A DNA stretch of 64,000 bases, taken from NCBI GenBank assembly GCA_016213205.1, contig JACRAZ010000017.1, positions 62,001 to 126,000 on the forward strand. The letters are read 5' to 3'. The position numbers and the translations under genes are program-made. The DNA comes from Burkholderiales bacterium (GTDB lineage: Bacteria; Pseudomonadota; Gammaproteobacteria; Burkholderiales; Burkholderiaceae_C). Every line of letters starts with the position of its first letter. Position 1 is the first letter of the stretch. The notes below the pieces were generated by a model that saw only the letters and a program-made list of their open reading frames with translations, was not told the DNA's origin and made no database searches. This document shows, piece by piece, positions 36,267-48,039 of this stretch.

Positions 36267-37329
36267 CACGACGGAGGCTGAGGCCACGCTGCTGAAGGTG
36301 GGCGAGCTGGCCCGGCGCAGCGGCGTGACAGTGCGCACGCTGCACCACTACGACAGCATCGGCCTGCTGCACCCGTCCGGCCGGTCCGAGGGCGGCTACC
36401 GCCTGTACAACCGTGCCGATGTGGCCCGCCTGCATGGCATCCAGGTGCTGCGCAGCATCGGCCTGCCGCTGGAGCAGATCGGCGCCATGCTGTCCCGCGA
36501 GGGCGCCGGCCTGGCGGTGACGGTGGCGCGCCAGTTGTCGGTGCTGGACCACCAGATCGAGCAGGCCACCCGCCTGCGCGACCGGCTGGCCCTGGTGCAG
36601 GCCAAGTTCCAGGAAGACGGTGGCGAGCCCGAACTGACCGACTGGCTGGACACGCTGCAGCTGATGAGTGCGTGCGACCAGTACTTCAGTGCCGCCGAGA
36701 CCAAGCAGATCTTCGAGAACTGGTCCGCCGTCGAGTCCCAGCTGACAAAGCTGGTGGGCGAGGTGAAGTCGCTGATGGCCGAGGGCGTGCCTGCCACCGA
36801 CCCGCGTGTGCAGCCCTTTGCCCAGCGGTGGGCCAACCTGATGTACACCTGGATGCGCGGCGACTACGACCTGATGGAGCGCTGGGGCCAGATGTACCTG
36901 GCCGAGCCGCGCGTGCACACCGGCCCGCGGCCGAACCTGGGCATGATCCAGTACATCGAGCAAGCCGTGCAGCTGCGCATCGGGCTGATGTGCAAGTACA
37001 TGAGCATGGACGACCTCAAGCGCCTGGGCCCGGTGGCCGACGCCGAGTGGGCCAGCTTCACCGCCGAGGTGCTGGCCGTGGCGGCGCAAAAGCCAGCGCC
37101 CGATGCGCCCGCGGTGCAGGCCCTGTTGAAGCGCTGGCACGAGATCCGCCAGCGCGCCTGCCGGGGCGACCCGGCGCTGGACGCCAAGCTGCAGCGCGCC
37201 TATCGCAACGAGCCGCTGCTGCGCGACACCATGCCGCTGGTGCCGGCGGCGCGCGAGTTCCTGTGGCGCATGGCCGAGGCGCAACCGGGTGGCGAGCGGC
37301 CGCCGGAAGGTCCGCACCAAGGCGCTTGA
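36250..37329 (+). CDS. MerR family transcriptional regulator with large ligand-binding-like domain
   Basis: The N-terminal winged helix (KVGELARRSGVTVRTLHHYDS) and a coiled coil near residues 85-120 are typical of MerR proteins. The 359 aa length is well above the 130-150 of metal sensors. The C-terminal region contains a helical unit (QRWANLMYTWMRGDYDLMERW) like the TipAS drug-binding fold, perhaps in two copies. It probably senses an organic compound. It overlaps the upstream acyl-CoA dehydrogenase-like gene, so it may control that operon. Confidence 0.85.
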   Translation: MSRSSDTTEAEATLLKVGELARRSGVTVRTLHHYDSIGLLHPSGRSEGGYRLYNRADVARLHGIQVLRSIGLPLEQIGAMLSREGAGLAVTVARQLSVLDHQIEQATRLRDRLALVQAKFQEDGGEPELTDWLDTLQLMSACDQYFSAAETKQIFENWSAVESQLTKLVGEVKSLMAEGVPATDPRVQPFAQRWANLMYTWMRGDYDLMERWGQMYLAEPRVHTGPRPNLGMIQYIEQAVQLRIGLMCKYMSMDDLKRLGPVADAEWASFTAEVLAVAAQKPAPDAPAVQALLKRWHEIRQRACRGDPALDAKLQRAYRNEPLLRDTMPLVPAAREFLWRMAEAQPGGERPPEGPHQGA

Positions 37330-37363
37330 CCCTCACGCCACGTCAGGGTGCACAGTACGGGGC

Positions 37364-38554
37364 ATGGACACCTCGCAACGACTGCACTCCCTCGACAACC
37401 TGCGCGCGGCCATGATGTGGCTGGGCATCGTGCTGCACGTGGCGGCCCAGCACATTGCCGGCTTCTCGCCGCTGCCGTGGCGCGACACGGCCACCACGCC
37501 CTGGGCCGACCTGCTGGTGGCCCTGATCCACACCTTTCGCATGCCGGTGTTCTTCATCGTGGCCGGCTTCTTCGCCGCGCTGCTGGTCCAGCGGCGCGGC
37601 TTGCGCGGCATGCTGAGCCACCGGTTCCAGCGCGTGGCATTGCCGTTCCTGGTGTTCTGGCCGCCCATCGCGTTCGGCATGACGCTGCTGGTGCTGGTGT
37701 ACCTGTACCGCAGCAAGACCGGCGACTGGGGCCTGGACCTGACGCTGCGGCCGGAGATGGGCAACAAGCCGCTGCTCAACACCATGCACCTGTGGTTCCT
37801 GTACCAGCTGTGGTGGTTCGTGGTGCTCACCGCCGTTGTCGGCACCTTGGCCAAGCGCCTGCCGGCGGCCTGCCTGGAGGCCCCGGCACGGCTGTTGCGC
37901 CGACTGGGCGGCGCGTGGTGGGGCTTCATCGTGCTGGCCCTGCCGTTGGCGGCGGTGGGCGCAGCGTATCCGCACGGCATCGTCGCGCCGATGGGCTCGC
38001 TGCTGCCGCCGCTGGCCGAGTGGGTGCACAACGGCCTGTTCTTCGCCTTCGGTCTGGCGCTGTTCGGCGCCCGCGGCGAGCTGCTGGCCTGGTACACGCG
38101 GCGCCATCTCGCCTTCCTGCTGGCTGGGCTGCCGTTCTTCCTGGCCAGCGGTGCGCTGATGGATGCCGCCAAGCGTGGCGCAGCCCTGCCGCTGGCCGAG
38201 GCCTGGATCGCGCTGGCCTACAACGCTGCCACCTGGTTGTGGAGCCTTGGCCTGATCGGTGCCTTCCTGCGCTACCTGCCACAGCGCAATGCGGTGCTGG
38301 GCTACCTGTCTGAAAGCTCGTACTGGGTGTACCTGGTGCACATGCTGGGCACGGTTGGATTCGGCGCGCTGGTGTTTGGCTGGCCGGTGGCCGCGGGCTG
38401 GAAGATGCTGGCCAACATCGCGCTCACCACGGCCTTCGCGCTGGCGAGCTACCAGCTGCTGGTGCGCCACACCTGGGTGGGCCGCCTGCTCAACGGGCCC
38501 CGGCCGGCGCCGCCCGGCACCGCACACGGCACGACGCAAGCCGTCCAGGCCTGA
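37364..38554 (+). CDS. Acyltransferase family 3 membrane protein
   Basis: This is a polytopic membrane protein of 396 aa opening with the family motif SLDNLRAAMMWLGIVLHV and HTFRMPVFFIVAGFFAALL; about ten membrane segments are visible. Family members transfer acyl groups to cell-surface glycans or small molecules (OafA/OpgC type). A CACAGT -10-like hexamer stands seven bases before the ATG. The acceptor is unknown. MFS gene follows after 32 bases. Confidence 0.85.
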   Translation: MDTSQRLHSLDNLRAAMMWLGIVLHVAAQHIAGFSPLPWRDTATTPWADLLVALIHTFRMPVFFIVAGFFAALLVQRRGLRGMLSHRFQRVALPFLVFWPPIAFGMTLLVLVYLYRSKTGDWGLDLTLRPEMGNKPLLNTMHLWFLYQLWWFVVLTAVVGTLAKRLPAACLEAPARLLRRLGGAWWGFIVLALPLAAVGAAYPHGIVAPMGSLLPPLAEWVHNGLFFAFGLALFGARGELLAWYTRRHLAFLLAGLPFFLASGALMDAAKRGAALPLAEAWIALAYNAATWLWSLGLIGAFLRYLPQRNAVLGYLSESSYWVYLVHMLGTVGFGALVFGWPVAAGWKMLANIALTTAFALASYQLLVRHTWVGRLLNGPRPAPPGTAHGTTQAVQA

Positions 38555-38586
38555 ACGGCCGCCCCTCGCCCCCACAAGGAGCTTCC

Positions 38587-39864
38587 ATGTCGACCGCGAC
38601 TCCTCGCGGCGCGCTGCTGCGCGACCGCAACCTGCGCTGGCTGTTCGTCGGCGCGCTGATCTCGCAGCTGGGCGACCAGTTCACGCTGATCGCCTTGCCC
38701 TGGGCCGTGCTGCGCATGACCAACGATCCGCTGGTGCTGGGCACCGTGCTGGCGGTGATGGGCATCCCGCGTGCGGCCTTCATCCTGATCGGCGGTGCCT
38801 TCGTCGACCGCCACTCGCCGCAGCGCGTGCTGATGGTCACCAAGCTGGTCAACACCGCGCTGCTGGCCTTGCTGGCGGTGGGCGTGGGCACCGGCACGCT
38901 GACGCTGTGGATGATGTACGCGCTGGCGCTGGGCATCGGCCTGGCCACCGCCTTCAGCATCCCGGCGGCCAGCTCGATGTTGCCGCAGGTGGTGGCGCCG
39001 GCGCAGCTGCCCGCGGCCAACGGGCTGATGATGAGCATGCGGCAGCTCTCGCTGCTCCTGGGCCCGATGATGGCCGGCTTGCTGATCGCGTTCTCCGGCG
39101 GCGACCCGGCCCAGGGCGGCAACGATGCGCTGGGCGTGGCGCTGGCCTTCGGGCTGGATGCGCTGAGCTTCGCGGTCTCGGCCTGGACGCTGGCCAAGGT
39201 GGTCACCCGCCCGGCCCCGGCACCGGCGCGGCAGGCCGTGCTGTCGGCCGTGGCCGAGGGCCTGCGCAGCTTCTGGGCGGATCGTGAGCTGCGCGCGTTG
39301 CTGGGCTACGGCGCGGTGGTGAGCCTGTTCATCGCCGGCCCGGTGCACACGGCGATGCCGGTGCTGGCCAAGAGCATGCCGGCGCTGGGCGCCGCCGGCC
39401 TGGGCACGATGCTGGCGGCGCACGGGGCGGGCACGCTGATCGGCCTGGCCGCGGCCGGCCTGCGCCCGCACTGGCGCATCGGCACGCTGGGCATGACCGT
39501 GCTCACGATCGATGGCCTGGTGGGCCTGCTCTTCATGCCCATGGGCCACATCAGCGCGGTGTGGCAGGGCGCGGCGCTGCTGCTGGCCATCGGCACGATG
39601 AGCGGCTTCATGCAGGTGATGGTGTTCAGCTGGCTGCAGCGCCGGGTGGCGCCGGCCATGATGGGCCGGGCGATGAGCCTGTTCATGTTCGTCTTCGTCG
39701 GCCTGGCACCGCTGTCGGCCGTGGCCGCCGGCGCGCTGCTGCGGGTGGTGTCGCTGGCCTCGCTGTTCACCGGCGCGGGCGTGCTGCTGGTGGCCGTGGT
39801 GCTGGCGGCGATGACCACCTCGATGCGGCAGATGGGCAGCACCCAGCCCACACCCGCCACCTGA
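38587..39864 (+). CDS. MFS transporter, EntS-like exporter type
   Basis: This major facilitator of 425 aa has about twelve membrane segments. The opening LRWLFVGALISQLGDQF and the loop GGAFVDRHSPQRVLM resemble the EntS/MFS_3 exporter group. AAGGAG is six bases upstream of the ATG. It probably exports a small compound; the substrate cannot be inferred. It may form a unit with the acyltransferase upstream. Confidence 0.88.
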   Translation: MSTATPRGALLRDRNLRWLFVGALISQLGDQFTLIALPWAVLRMTNDPLVLGTVLAVMGIPRAAFILIGGAFVDRHSPQRVLMVTKLVNTALLALLAVGVGTGTLTLWMMYALALGIGLATAFSIPAASSMLPQVVAPAQLPAANGLMMSMRQLSLLLGPMMAGLLIAFSGGDPAQGGNDALGVALAFGLDALSFAVSAWTLAKVVTRPAPAPARQAVLSAVAEGLRSFWADRELRALLGYGAVVSLFIAGPVHTAMPVLAKSMPALGAAGLGTMLAAHGAGTLIGLAAAGLRPHWRIGTLGMTVLTIDGLVGLLFMPMGHISAVWQGAALLLAIGTMSGFMQVMVFSWLQRRVAPAMMGRAMSLFMFVFVGLAPLSAVAAGALLRVVSLASLFTGAGVLLVAVVLAAMTTSMRQMGSTQPTPAT

Positions 39865-39914
39865 TCTGGCGCAAGCCCACCCCGGGCTGGCCGAAACCAT
39901 TCGGCGCCCGGGGC

Positions 39915-39942
39915 CTTGATTTCGACGCGCGGCCCCCAAGAT
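39915..39942 (+). promoter_or_regulatory. Putative sigma-32 (RpoH) heat-shock promoter of clpB
   Basis: CTTGAT (39915-39920), a 13-base spacer and CCCCAAGAT (39934-39942) resemble the heat-shock consensus CTTGAAA-N13-CCCCATNT. The transcript would start near 39949, followed by GGAGGA at 39955-39960 and the clpB ATG. A GGGGCC/GGCCCC inverted repeat (39910-39915, 39931-39936) overlaps the element. Confidence 0.55.
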
Positions 39943-39967
39943 CCCTCCGCAACCGGAGGACATTCCC

Positions 39968-42574
<2,607 letters not shown>

Positions 42575-42611
42575 GGCGACGGCGGGGCGTCCGGCCCGGC
42601 GTCGCAAACCC

Positions 42612-42637
42612 CACGGCCGCCTTCGGGCGGCCGTGTT
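42612..42637 (+). terminator. Intrinsic terminator after clpB
   Basis: A perfect 10-base-pair stem (42612-42621 with 42626-42635) is closed by a TTCG tetraloop and followed by TTGCTTG. It lies about 37 bases after the clpB stop. Confidence 0.75.
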
Positions 42638-42673
42638 GCTTGTGCGTTATGTGTCGGGCTGATGACACGAACG

Positions 42674-42679
42674 TAGAAT
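42674..42679 (+). promoter_or_regulatory. Putative -10 element of nadB
   Basis: TAGAAT ends eleven bases before the nadB ATG. With no Shine-Dalgarno in between, the leader would be only about five bases. No strong -35 is visible. Confidence 0.4.
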
Positions 42680-42690
42680 CGGCCGCCACC

Positions 42691-44337
42691 ATGGGAACCT
42701 CCGAAGACACCGTCGTCATCATCGGTGCCGGCCTCGCCGGCCTGAGCGCCGCGCTCGAGATCGCGGCGCATCGCCCGGTGATGATCCTCGCCAAGCGCTC
42801 CCTGCACGATGCCGCCACCCCCTGGGCGCAGGGCGGCATCGTCGGCGTGCTGGGCAGCGACGACAGCGTGGACGCCCATGTGCACGACACCGAAACCGCC
42901 GGCGCCGGCCTGGTGGACCACGCCACCGCGCACTTCGTGTCCGAGCACAGCGCCCGGGCCATCGGCTGGCTGCTCGAGCAGGGCGTGTCGCTCACGCCGG
43001 ACGCGGCGGGCCCGCTGGGCCTGCACCTCACGCGCGAGGGCGGCCATGGCGTGCGGCGCATCGCCCATGCGGCCGATGCCACGGGCCACGCCATCCACGA
43101 GGCGCTGCTGGCGCGCGCCCGGGCGCACCCGAACATCACGCTGCGCGAGCACTGCATGGCGGTGGACCTCATCACGCACCGCCACGTGGGCAGCGATCAA
43201 CCCGCCTGCCTGGGCGTGTACGCGCTGGACGTGCAGCAGCGCCAGGTGCTGGCCTTGCCGGCATCGGCCGTGGTGCTGGCCACCGGCGGCCTGGGCCGGG
43301 TGTACCGCTACACCTCGAACCCCGACACCGCCACCGGCGACGGCGTGGCGATGGCCTGGCGTGCCGGGTGCCGGGTGGCGAACATGGAGTTCATCCAGTT
43401 CCATCCCACCTGCCTGTACCACCCGCAGGACCGGGTCTTCCTGATTACCGAGGCCCTGCGCGGCGAGGGCGGCGTGCTGCGCCTGCCCATCCCCGGCGCC
43501 GAGGAGCCCTGGGGCCCGCGCTTCATGCCCGCGCACGATGCCCGGGCCGAGCTGGCGCCGCGCGACATCGTGGCCCGTGCGATCGACTTCGAGATGAAGA
43601 AGCACGGCCTCGACCACGTGTGGCTGGACGCCACCCACCTGGGCGAGGCCAAGCTGCGGGAGCACTTCCCCACCATCCACGCGCGCTGCCTGGCGCTGGG
43701 GCTGGACATCGCGCGCCAGCCCATCCCGGTGGTGCCGGCGGCGCACTACAGCTGCGGCGGCGTGGTCACCGACCTGCACGGGCGCAGCGATCTGCCCGGC
43801 CTGTACGTGGCCGGCGAGACGGGCTACACCGGCCTGCACGGCGCCAACCGGCTGGCCAGCAATTCGCTGCTCGAATGCATCGTGCTGGGCCACGCCAGCG
43901 CGCACGACATTCTGGCGCGGGCGCCACAGCCGGGCCAGGCGCTGCCCGCCTGGGACGAAAGCCGGGTGGAGGATGCCGACGAACAGGTGGTCATCGCCCA
44001 CAACTGGGACGAGCTGCGCCTGCTGATGTGGAACTACGTCGGCATCGTGCGCAGCAACAAGCGGCTGGAGCGCGCGCTGCGTCGCATTGCGCTGCTGCAG
44101 GGCGAGATCAACGAGTACTACGCGAGCTTCCGCATCACGCCCGACCTGCTGGAGCTGCGCAACCTGGCGGTGTGCGCCGAGCTGATCGTGCGCTCGGCCC
44201 TGGCGCGGCCGGAAAGCCGCGGCCTGCACTTCAGCCTGGACCACCCGGGGCCACTGCCGGCGAGCTTTCCCACCGTGCTGCCGGGACGCGCCGCCCGGCG
44301 GCCGGCTCACAGTGCGTCGAGCACCCGCATCGAGTAG
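42691..44337 (+). CDS. nadB: L-aspartate oxidase
   Basis: This FAD enzyme oxidises aspartate to iminoaspartate, the first step of quinolinate and NAD synthesis. It is 548 aa, with the FAD-binding IIGAGLAGLSAAL near the N-terminus, WAQGGIVGV, the active region MEFIQFHPTCLY and HYSCGGVVTD. The final residues run into the 3' end of nadC, overlapping it by 31 bases head to head. Partner enzymes NadA and NadC are encoded on the opposite strand directly beyond. Confidence 0.96.
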   Translation: MGTSEDTVVIIGAGLAGLSAALEIAAHRPVMILAKRSLHDAATPWAQGGIVGVLGSDDSVDAHVHDTETAGAGLVDHATAHFVSEHSARAIGWLLEQGVSLTPDAAGPLGLHLTREGGHGVRRIAHAADATGHAIHEALLARARAHPNITLREHCMAVDLITHRHVGSDQPACLGVYALDVQQRQVLALPASAVVLATGGLGRVYRYTSNPDTATGDGVAMAWRAGCRVANMEFIQFHPTCLYHPQDRVFLITEALRGEGGVLRLPIPGAEEPWGPRFMPAHDARAELAPRDIVARAIDFEMKKHGLDHVWLDATHLGEAKLREHFPTIHARCLALGLDIARQPIPVVPAAHYSCGGVVTDLHGRSDLPGLYVAGETGYTGLHGANRLASNSLLECIVLGHASAHDILARAPQPGQALPAWDESRVEDADEQVVIAHNWDELRLLMWNYVGIVRSNKRLERALRRIALLQGEINEYYASFRITPDLLELRNLAVCAELIVRSALARPESRGLHFSLDHPGPLPASFPTVLPGRAARRPAHSASSTRIE

Positions 44338-45173
44338 TCCACCGCGCTGACATCCTTGGTCAGCGTGCCCAGCGAGATGCGGTCCACGCCGGTGGCGGCG
44401 ATCTCTCGCATCTGCGGCAGCGTGACGCCGCCCGATGTTTCCAGCAGCGCCCGGCCCGCGGTGAAGGCCACGGCCTCGCGCGTGGCGTCGAGGCTGAAGT
44501 TGTCCAGCAGCACGCTGCGCGCGCCAGCATCCAGCGCCTCGCGCAGCTGGGCGATGTTTTCCACCTCGATCTGGATCTCCACGCCGCTGTTCAGCGCCAG
44601 CGCGGCCCGCATGGCCGCGCCCACCCCCCCGGCCGCGGCGATGTGGTTCTCCTTGATCAGGATGCCGTGCCACAGCGCCAGGCGCTGGTTCTGGCCGCCG
44701 CCCACGCGCACCGCGTATTTCTGGGCCTGGCGCAGGCCGGGCAGTGTTTTGCGGGTGTCCAGCACTGCACAGCCGCGCGGGTTGGGCGAGGCCCCTTCGA
44801 TGGCGCGCACATGCGCGCGGGTGTGGGTGGCGGTGGCCGACAGCAGCTGCAGGAAGTTCAGCGCGCAGCGCTCGGCCGACAGCAGGGCCCGTGCCCGCGC
44901 CGTGATCTCGACCACGGTGCTGCCGGGCAGCATGTCGGCGCCCTCGGCCTGGTGCCACGTCAATTGGGCGTTGGCATCCAGCGCGAGCACGCAGCCGTCG
45001 AACCACTCGCGGCCGCACAGCACCGCGGCATCGCGGGTGATCACGCGCGCACGCACGGTGCGGGCCGGGTCCACCAGCATCGCGGTCCAGTCGCCGGTGC
45101 CGATGTCTTCGCGCAGCGCATCGCGGATGTTGCGGCCGCGGGCCTCTTCCAGGGTTTCGTTGTGGTCGAACAT
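44307..45173 (-). CDS. nadC: Nicotinate-nucleotide pyrophosphorylase (quinolinate phosphoribosyltransferase)
   Basis: It converts quinolinate and PRPP to nicotinate mononucleotide, the third step of the pathway. It is 288 aa, with the motifs ALNFLQLLSATATHT, DTRKTLPGLR and KENHIAAAGG. The start at 45173 lies 11 bases after the nadA stop, so nadA and nadC form an operon. Confidence 0.97.
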   Translation of the reverse strand: MFDHNETLEEARGRNIRDALREDIGTGDWTAMLVDPARTVRARVITRDAAVLCGREWFDGCVLALDANAQLTWHQAEGADMLPGSTVVEITARARALLSAERCALNFLQLLSATATHTRAHVRAIEGASPNPRGCAVLDTRKTLPGLRQAQKYAVRVGGGQNQRLALWHGILIKENHIAAAGGVGAAMRAALALNSGVEIQIEVENIAQLREALDAGARSVLLDNFSLDATREAVAFTAGRALLETSGGVTLPQMREIAATGVDRISLGTLTKDVSAVDYSMRVLDAL

Positions 45174-45184
45174 GGGGATGGGGG

Positions 45185-46291
45185 TCAGGCGGCACCGATG
45201 TTGGGGACCAGGCCGGTGGCGGCCGGACGCTGGGCCTGGGCGGCGGTGAAATCGAGCATGCGCTCGATGCAGCCCAGGGCCTTGGCCCGCACCGCTTCGT
45301 CGACCAGCACCTCGCCGTGGCCGTCGTCCAGGCAATCGAGCAGGCCCTGCAGGGTGTTCATCGCCATCCACGGGCAATGCGCGCAGCTCTTGCACGTGGC
45401 GCTTTCACCGGCGGTGGGCGCCTTGATCAGCAGCTTGCCGGGCGCGAGCTGCCGCATGCGGTGCATCAGGCCCGAGTCGGTGGCGACGATGTACTCGGGT
45501 GCGTCCCCCTCCACCACCGCCTTCAGCAGTTGCGAGGTGGAGCCGACGACGTCCGCCTGCGCCACCACCGAGGCCGGCGACTCGGGGTGGACCAGCACCT
45601 TGGCACGCGGGTGTTCGCGACGCAGCAGCTCGAGCTCGATGCCCTTGAACTCGTCGTGCACGATGCAGGCCGCATCCCACAGCAGCATGTCAGCGCCGGT
45701 CTGCTCGGCGATGTAGCGGCCCAGGTGACGGTCGGGTGCCCAGAGGATCTTCTCGCCCTGTTCCTTCAGGTGGTTCACGATGGCCAGCGCGCAGGAGCTC
45801 GTGACCATCCAGTCGGCACGCGCCTTCACGGCGGCGCTGGTGTTGGCGTAGACCACCACCTTGCGCTCGGGGTGCGCATCGCAGAAACGGGTGAACTCGT
45901 CGGCCGGGCAACCCAGGTCGAGCGAGCAGGTGGCCTCCAGGTCGGGCATCAGCACGCGCTTGTGCGGCGAGAGGATCTTGGCTGTCTCGCCCATGAAGCG
46001 CACGCCGGCCACCAGCAGGGTGGGGGCGGGGTGGTCGCGTCCGAAACGCGCCATCTCGAGCGAATCGGCCACGCAGCCGCCAGTGGCCAGCGCCAGGTCC
46101 TGCAGGTCGCCGTCGGTGTAGTAGTGCGCCACCAGCACCGCATCGCCCCGTTTCAGCCGCGCGCTGAGCTCGCTCATCAAGGCCTGGCGCCGTGCGGGCG
46201 AGGGCGCCACCGGCACCTGGGCCCAGGCATGCGCCACGCAGCTCGCGCCGCTGGCCTGCTGCAGGGTGTAGTCGAACAGTTGACGGCTCAC
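45185..46291 (-). CDS. nadA: Quinolinate synthase
   Basis: This 4Fe-4S enzyme condenses iminoaspartate with dihydroxyacetone phosphate to quinolinate. It is 368 aa. Cluster cysteines are visible in [17 protein letters not shown] and [10 protein letters not shown]. The motif [15 protein letters not shown] is characteristic. The start is taken as GTG at 46291, with GAGG about eight bases upstream and an N-terminus ([10 protein letters not shown]) of normal length. It lies 113 bases downstream of the uncharacterised trio, on the same strand. Confidence 0.95.
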   Translation of the reverse strand: MSRQLFDYTLQQASGASCVAHAWAQVPVAPSPARRQALMSELSARLKRGDAVLVAHYYTDGDLQDLALATGGCVADSLEMARFGRDHPAPTLLVAGVRFMGETAKILSPHKRVLMPDLEATCSLDLGCPADEFTRFCDAHPERKVVVYANTSAAVKARADWMVTSSCALAIVNHLKEQGEKILWAPDRHLGRYIAEQTGADMLLWDAACIVHDEFKGIELELLRREHPRAKVLVHPESPASVVAQADVVGSTSQLLKAVVEGDAPEYIVATDSGLMHRMRQLAPGKLLIKAPTAGESATCKSCAHCPWMAMNTLQGLLDCLDDGHGEVLVDEAVRAKALGCIERMLDFTAAQAQRPAATGLVPNIGAA

Positions 46292-46404
46292 GGCGGACGC
46301 CTCGTGCAATCGCGGGGCGACATCGTAGCCCACAGCGCGTGGGCACACGGCCGGCCGGGCCGTTCCGGCCGGGGCGCCCCTGGTAGCAGGGTGCCGCCGC
46401 GTGA

Positions 46405-47676
46405 TCAGTCGTGCAGGGGGCCGAACTCTCCGGGATCCAGCCGGTGCAGCTTCATGCGCACCAGCGTCAGGTTGGCCAGGTGCGCATCGAGCACCGCATG
46501 CAGCAGCAGCCTTGGGTGCCGTTCGAAGGGATGCAGCAGCACGTGGTGCTCGGCCAGGGTGAGCGCCAGGTCCGGCTGGCCGGCGGCGAGGCCGAGCGCC
46601 TGCGCGGTGCTGCACAGGCTGTCGAAGAGGGCGCTGCCCCGCGCCGCCAAGGTGGCGGCCCCGGGGCGGCCACCAGCATGGGCGATCGGGCGCTGGGTCT
46701 CGCGCTCGAACACGCAGCAGCTCAACATGCCGGGAATGGCGGCCAGCTCGCGCACGTAGTCCTGCCACATCGCGGTGTTGATCGGCTCCGCGTCCATCGG
46801 CATGGGCTGCGTCGGCGGCATCGGCCGCATCGGCAACGGTGGCCGAGCCGCCGGCGCGGCCGCGGCGGGCGCGGGCAATGGTGGCGGCGGGGCCGGCGAC
46901 GGCGTGAAATGCGCCAACGTCACCGGACCGCCAGCACGCAGCTGGTCCCAGACCGAGCTGATCATCGGCCAGGCATGGGCCAGGTCGGCGCTGTGCGGGG
47001 CGCTGTGCATCTGCACCACGCTGCGTCGCCCGCCCAGCGAATTGGGGGCGCCGGTGGCGGCGTCGGGGCCGATCGGCAGCCACATCAGGTGCCGGTTGCG
47101 CCAGGTGGTGTCGTACATCGCGTCGCTCAGCGGCTGCAGGCGGGCGGTGTTCTGCGCCGGGGCGCCGCGGCCGACCAGGAACACGCCCAGCCGGCTGTGG
47201 CCCAGCAGCACCTTGGCCAGCTCGATGCGCTGGCTTTCGTCGGCCACCTCGACCTGGGTGCTGTAGATGCGCACCAGCGGCGCGTTGGCCGGGCCGGGCA
47301 GCTCCACGAACTGCAGCGTGGCCAGCGGCAGGCCGAAGCCCTGGCGGCGCACCACCAGTTGCTGCACCTTGCGCCGCGTGGCACGCGCCACGGCGCGCAG
47401 CAGGTGCAGCGAGCCATCGAGGCCGATCTCGTGCAGCGTGATGAACTCGGGCGTGTGGTGTTCGAACTGCTGCTGCAGGGCCTCGGCCGGGTCGCAGACG
47501 ACAAACAGCTCGTGCTGCTCGTCGTCGATGCGGCGCCCGATGGCCTTGCTGGTGGTGGCGAGGTAGGACTCCTCGTCGCCCATCCACTGCGTCTTGATGC
47601 CCGTCATCGAGCGGGTGCTCGCCCAGGCATCTTCGGTGCCCGGGGTCGGGCGCGGCGGAGCGGGATCGTTCAACAA
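46405..47676 (-). CDS. Uncharacterised two-domain protein, candidate Roadblock/LC7-like C-terminus
   Basis: This 423 aa protein has an N-terminal alpha/beta domain (about 55-247), a Pro/Ala-rich linker (about 255-298) and a C-terminal domain of about 110 residues (303-413). The C-terminal opening ([18 protein letters not shown]) and pattern resemble Roadblock/LC7 domains of the MglB type. Both domains align by eye with the protein at 48040-49206, so they are paralogues. The start is TTG (47676 or 47673); an ATG lies at 47607. It begins four bases after the ComFB-like gene. No signal peptide or membrane segment. Function unknown. Confidence 0.7.
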   Translation of the reverse strand: MLNDPAPPRPTPGTEDAWASTRSMTGIKTQWMGDEESYLATTSKAIGRRIDDEQHELFVVCDPAEALQQQFEHHTPEFITLHEIGLDGSLHLLRAVARATRRKVQQLVVRRQGFGLPLATLQFVELPGPANAPLVRIYSTQVEVADESQRIELAKVLLGHSRLGVFLVGRGAPAQNTARLQPLSDAMYDTTWRNRHLMWLPIGPDAATGAPNSLGGRRSVVQMHSAPHSADLAHAWPMISSVWDQLRAGGPVTLAHFTPSPAPPPPLPAPAAAAPAARPPLPMRPMPPTQPMPMDAEPINTAMWQDYVRELAAIPGMLSCCVFERETQRPIAHAGGRPGAATLAARGSALFDSLCSTAQALGLAAGQPDLALTLAEHHVLLHPFERHPRLLLHAVLDAHLANLTLVRMKLHRLDPGEFGPLHD

Positions 47677-47680
47677 GGCG

Positions 47681-47965
47681 TCACCGCCTGGCCGCCATCG
47701 CGTGGCGCGCCTGCACGAAGTTGAAGGCGTGGTCCACCGCCTCGTTGATGGCGCGTTCGTTTTCGGCGCGTTCGCGCTCGGTGAGGAAGAACGCGAGGTC
47801 GACGTCGTGCCGGATGTAGCGTGGCGAAACGCGGTTCAGCGCCACGCAGGCCACGTCGGCCAGCAGGTCGGGGCTGGCCGCCACGACGGGATAACGCGGC
47901 GCTGCGAGCGAGACGGCCTCGAAGACTGCGGATTCATGGATGTTGTGGACGGACGAGAAGTCCAT
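47681..47965 (-). CDS. ComFB-domain protein, putative cyclic-dinucleotide binder
   Basis: This 94 aa protein has the ComFB signature in LADVACVALNRVSPRYIRHD (residues 35-54), after an N-terminal NIHESAVFEAV helix. ComFB-type proteins were named from a late competence operon and members are reported as cyclic di-nucleotide receptors, for example CdgR of cyanobacteria. GAGGG lies six bases before the ATG. It sits between two paralogous uncharacterised genes on the same strand. Many ComFB proteins carry a zinc-binding Cys motif; here only one cysteine (C40) is present. Confidence 0.75.
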   Translation of the reverse strand: MDFSSVHNIHESAVFEAVSLAAPRYPVVAASPDLLADVACVALNRVSPRYIRHDVDLAFFLTERERAENERAINEAVDHAFNFVQARHAMAARR

Positions 47966-48039
47966 GGACAGCCCTCATGCCGGAAAGATCAGAGTTCATT
48001 TTGATCGGCTTCCGTCGTCCATGGGGGTGGCAAATGTCG

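Noticed and set aside
46292..47587. Long N-terminal extension of NadA
   Set aside because: It runs in the shadow of the 423 aa gene; quinolinate synthases of this group are about 370 aa, as obtained with the GTG at 46291.
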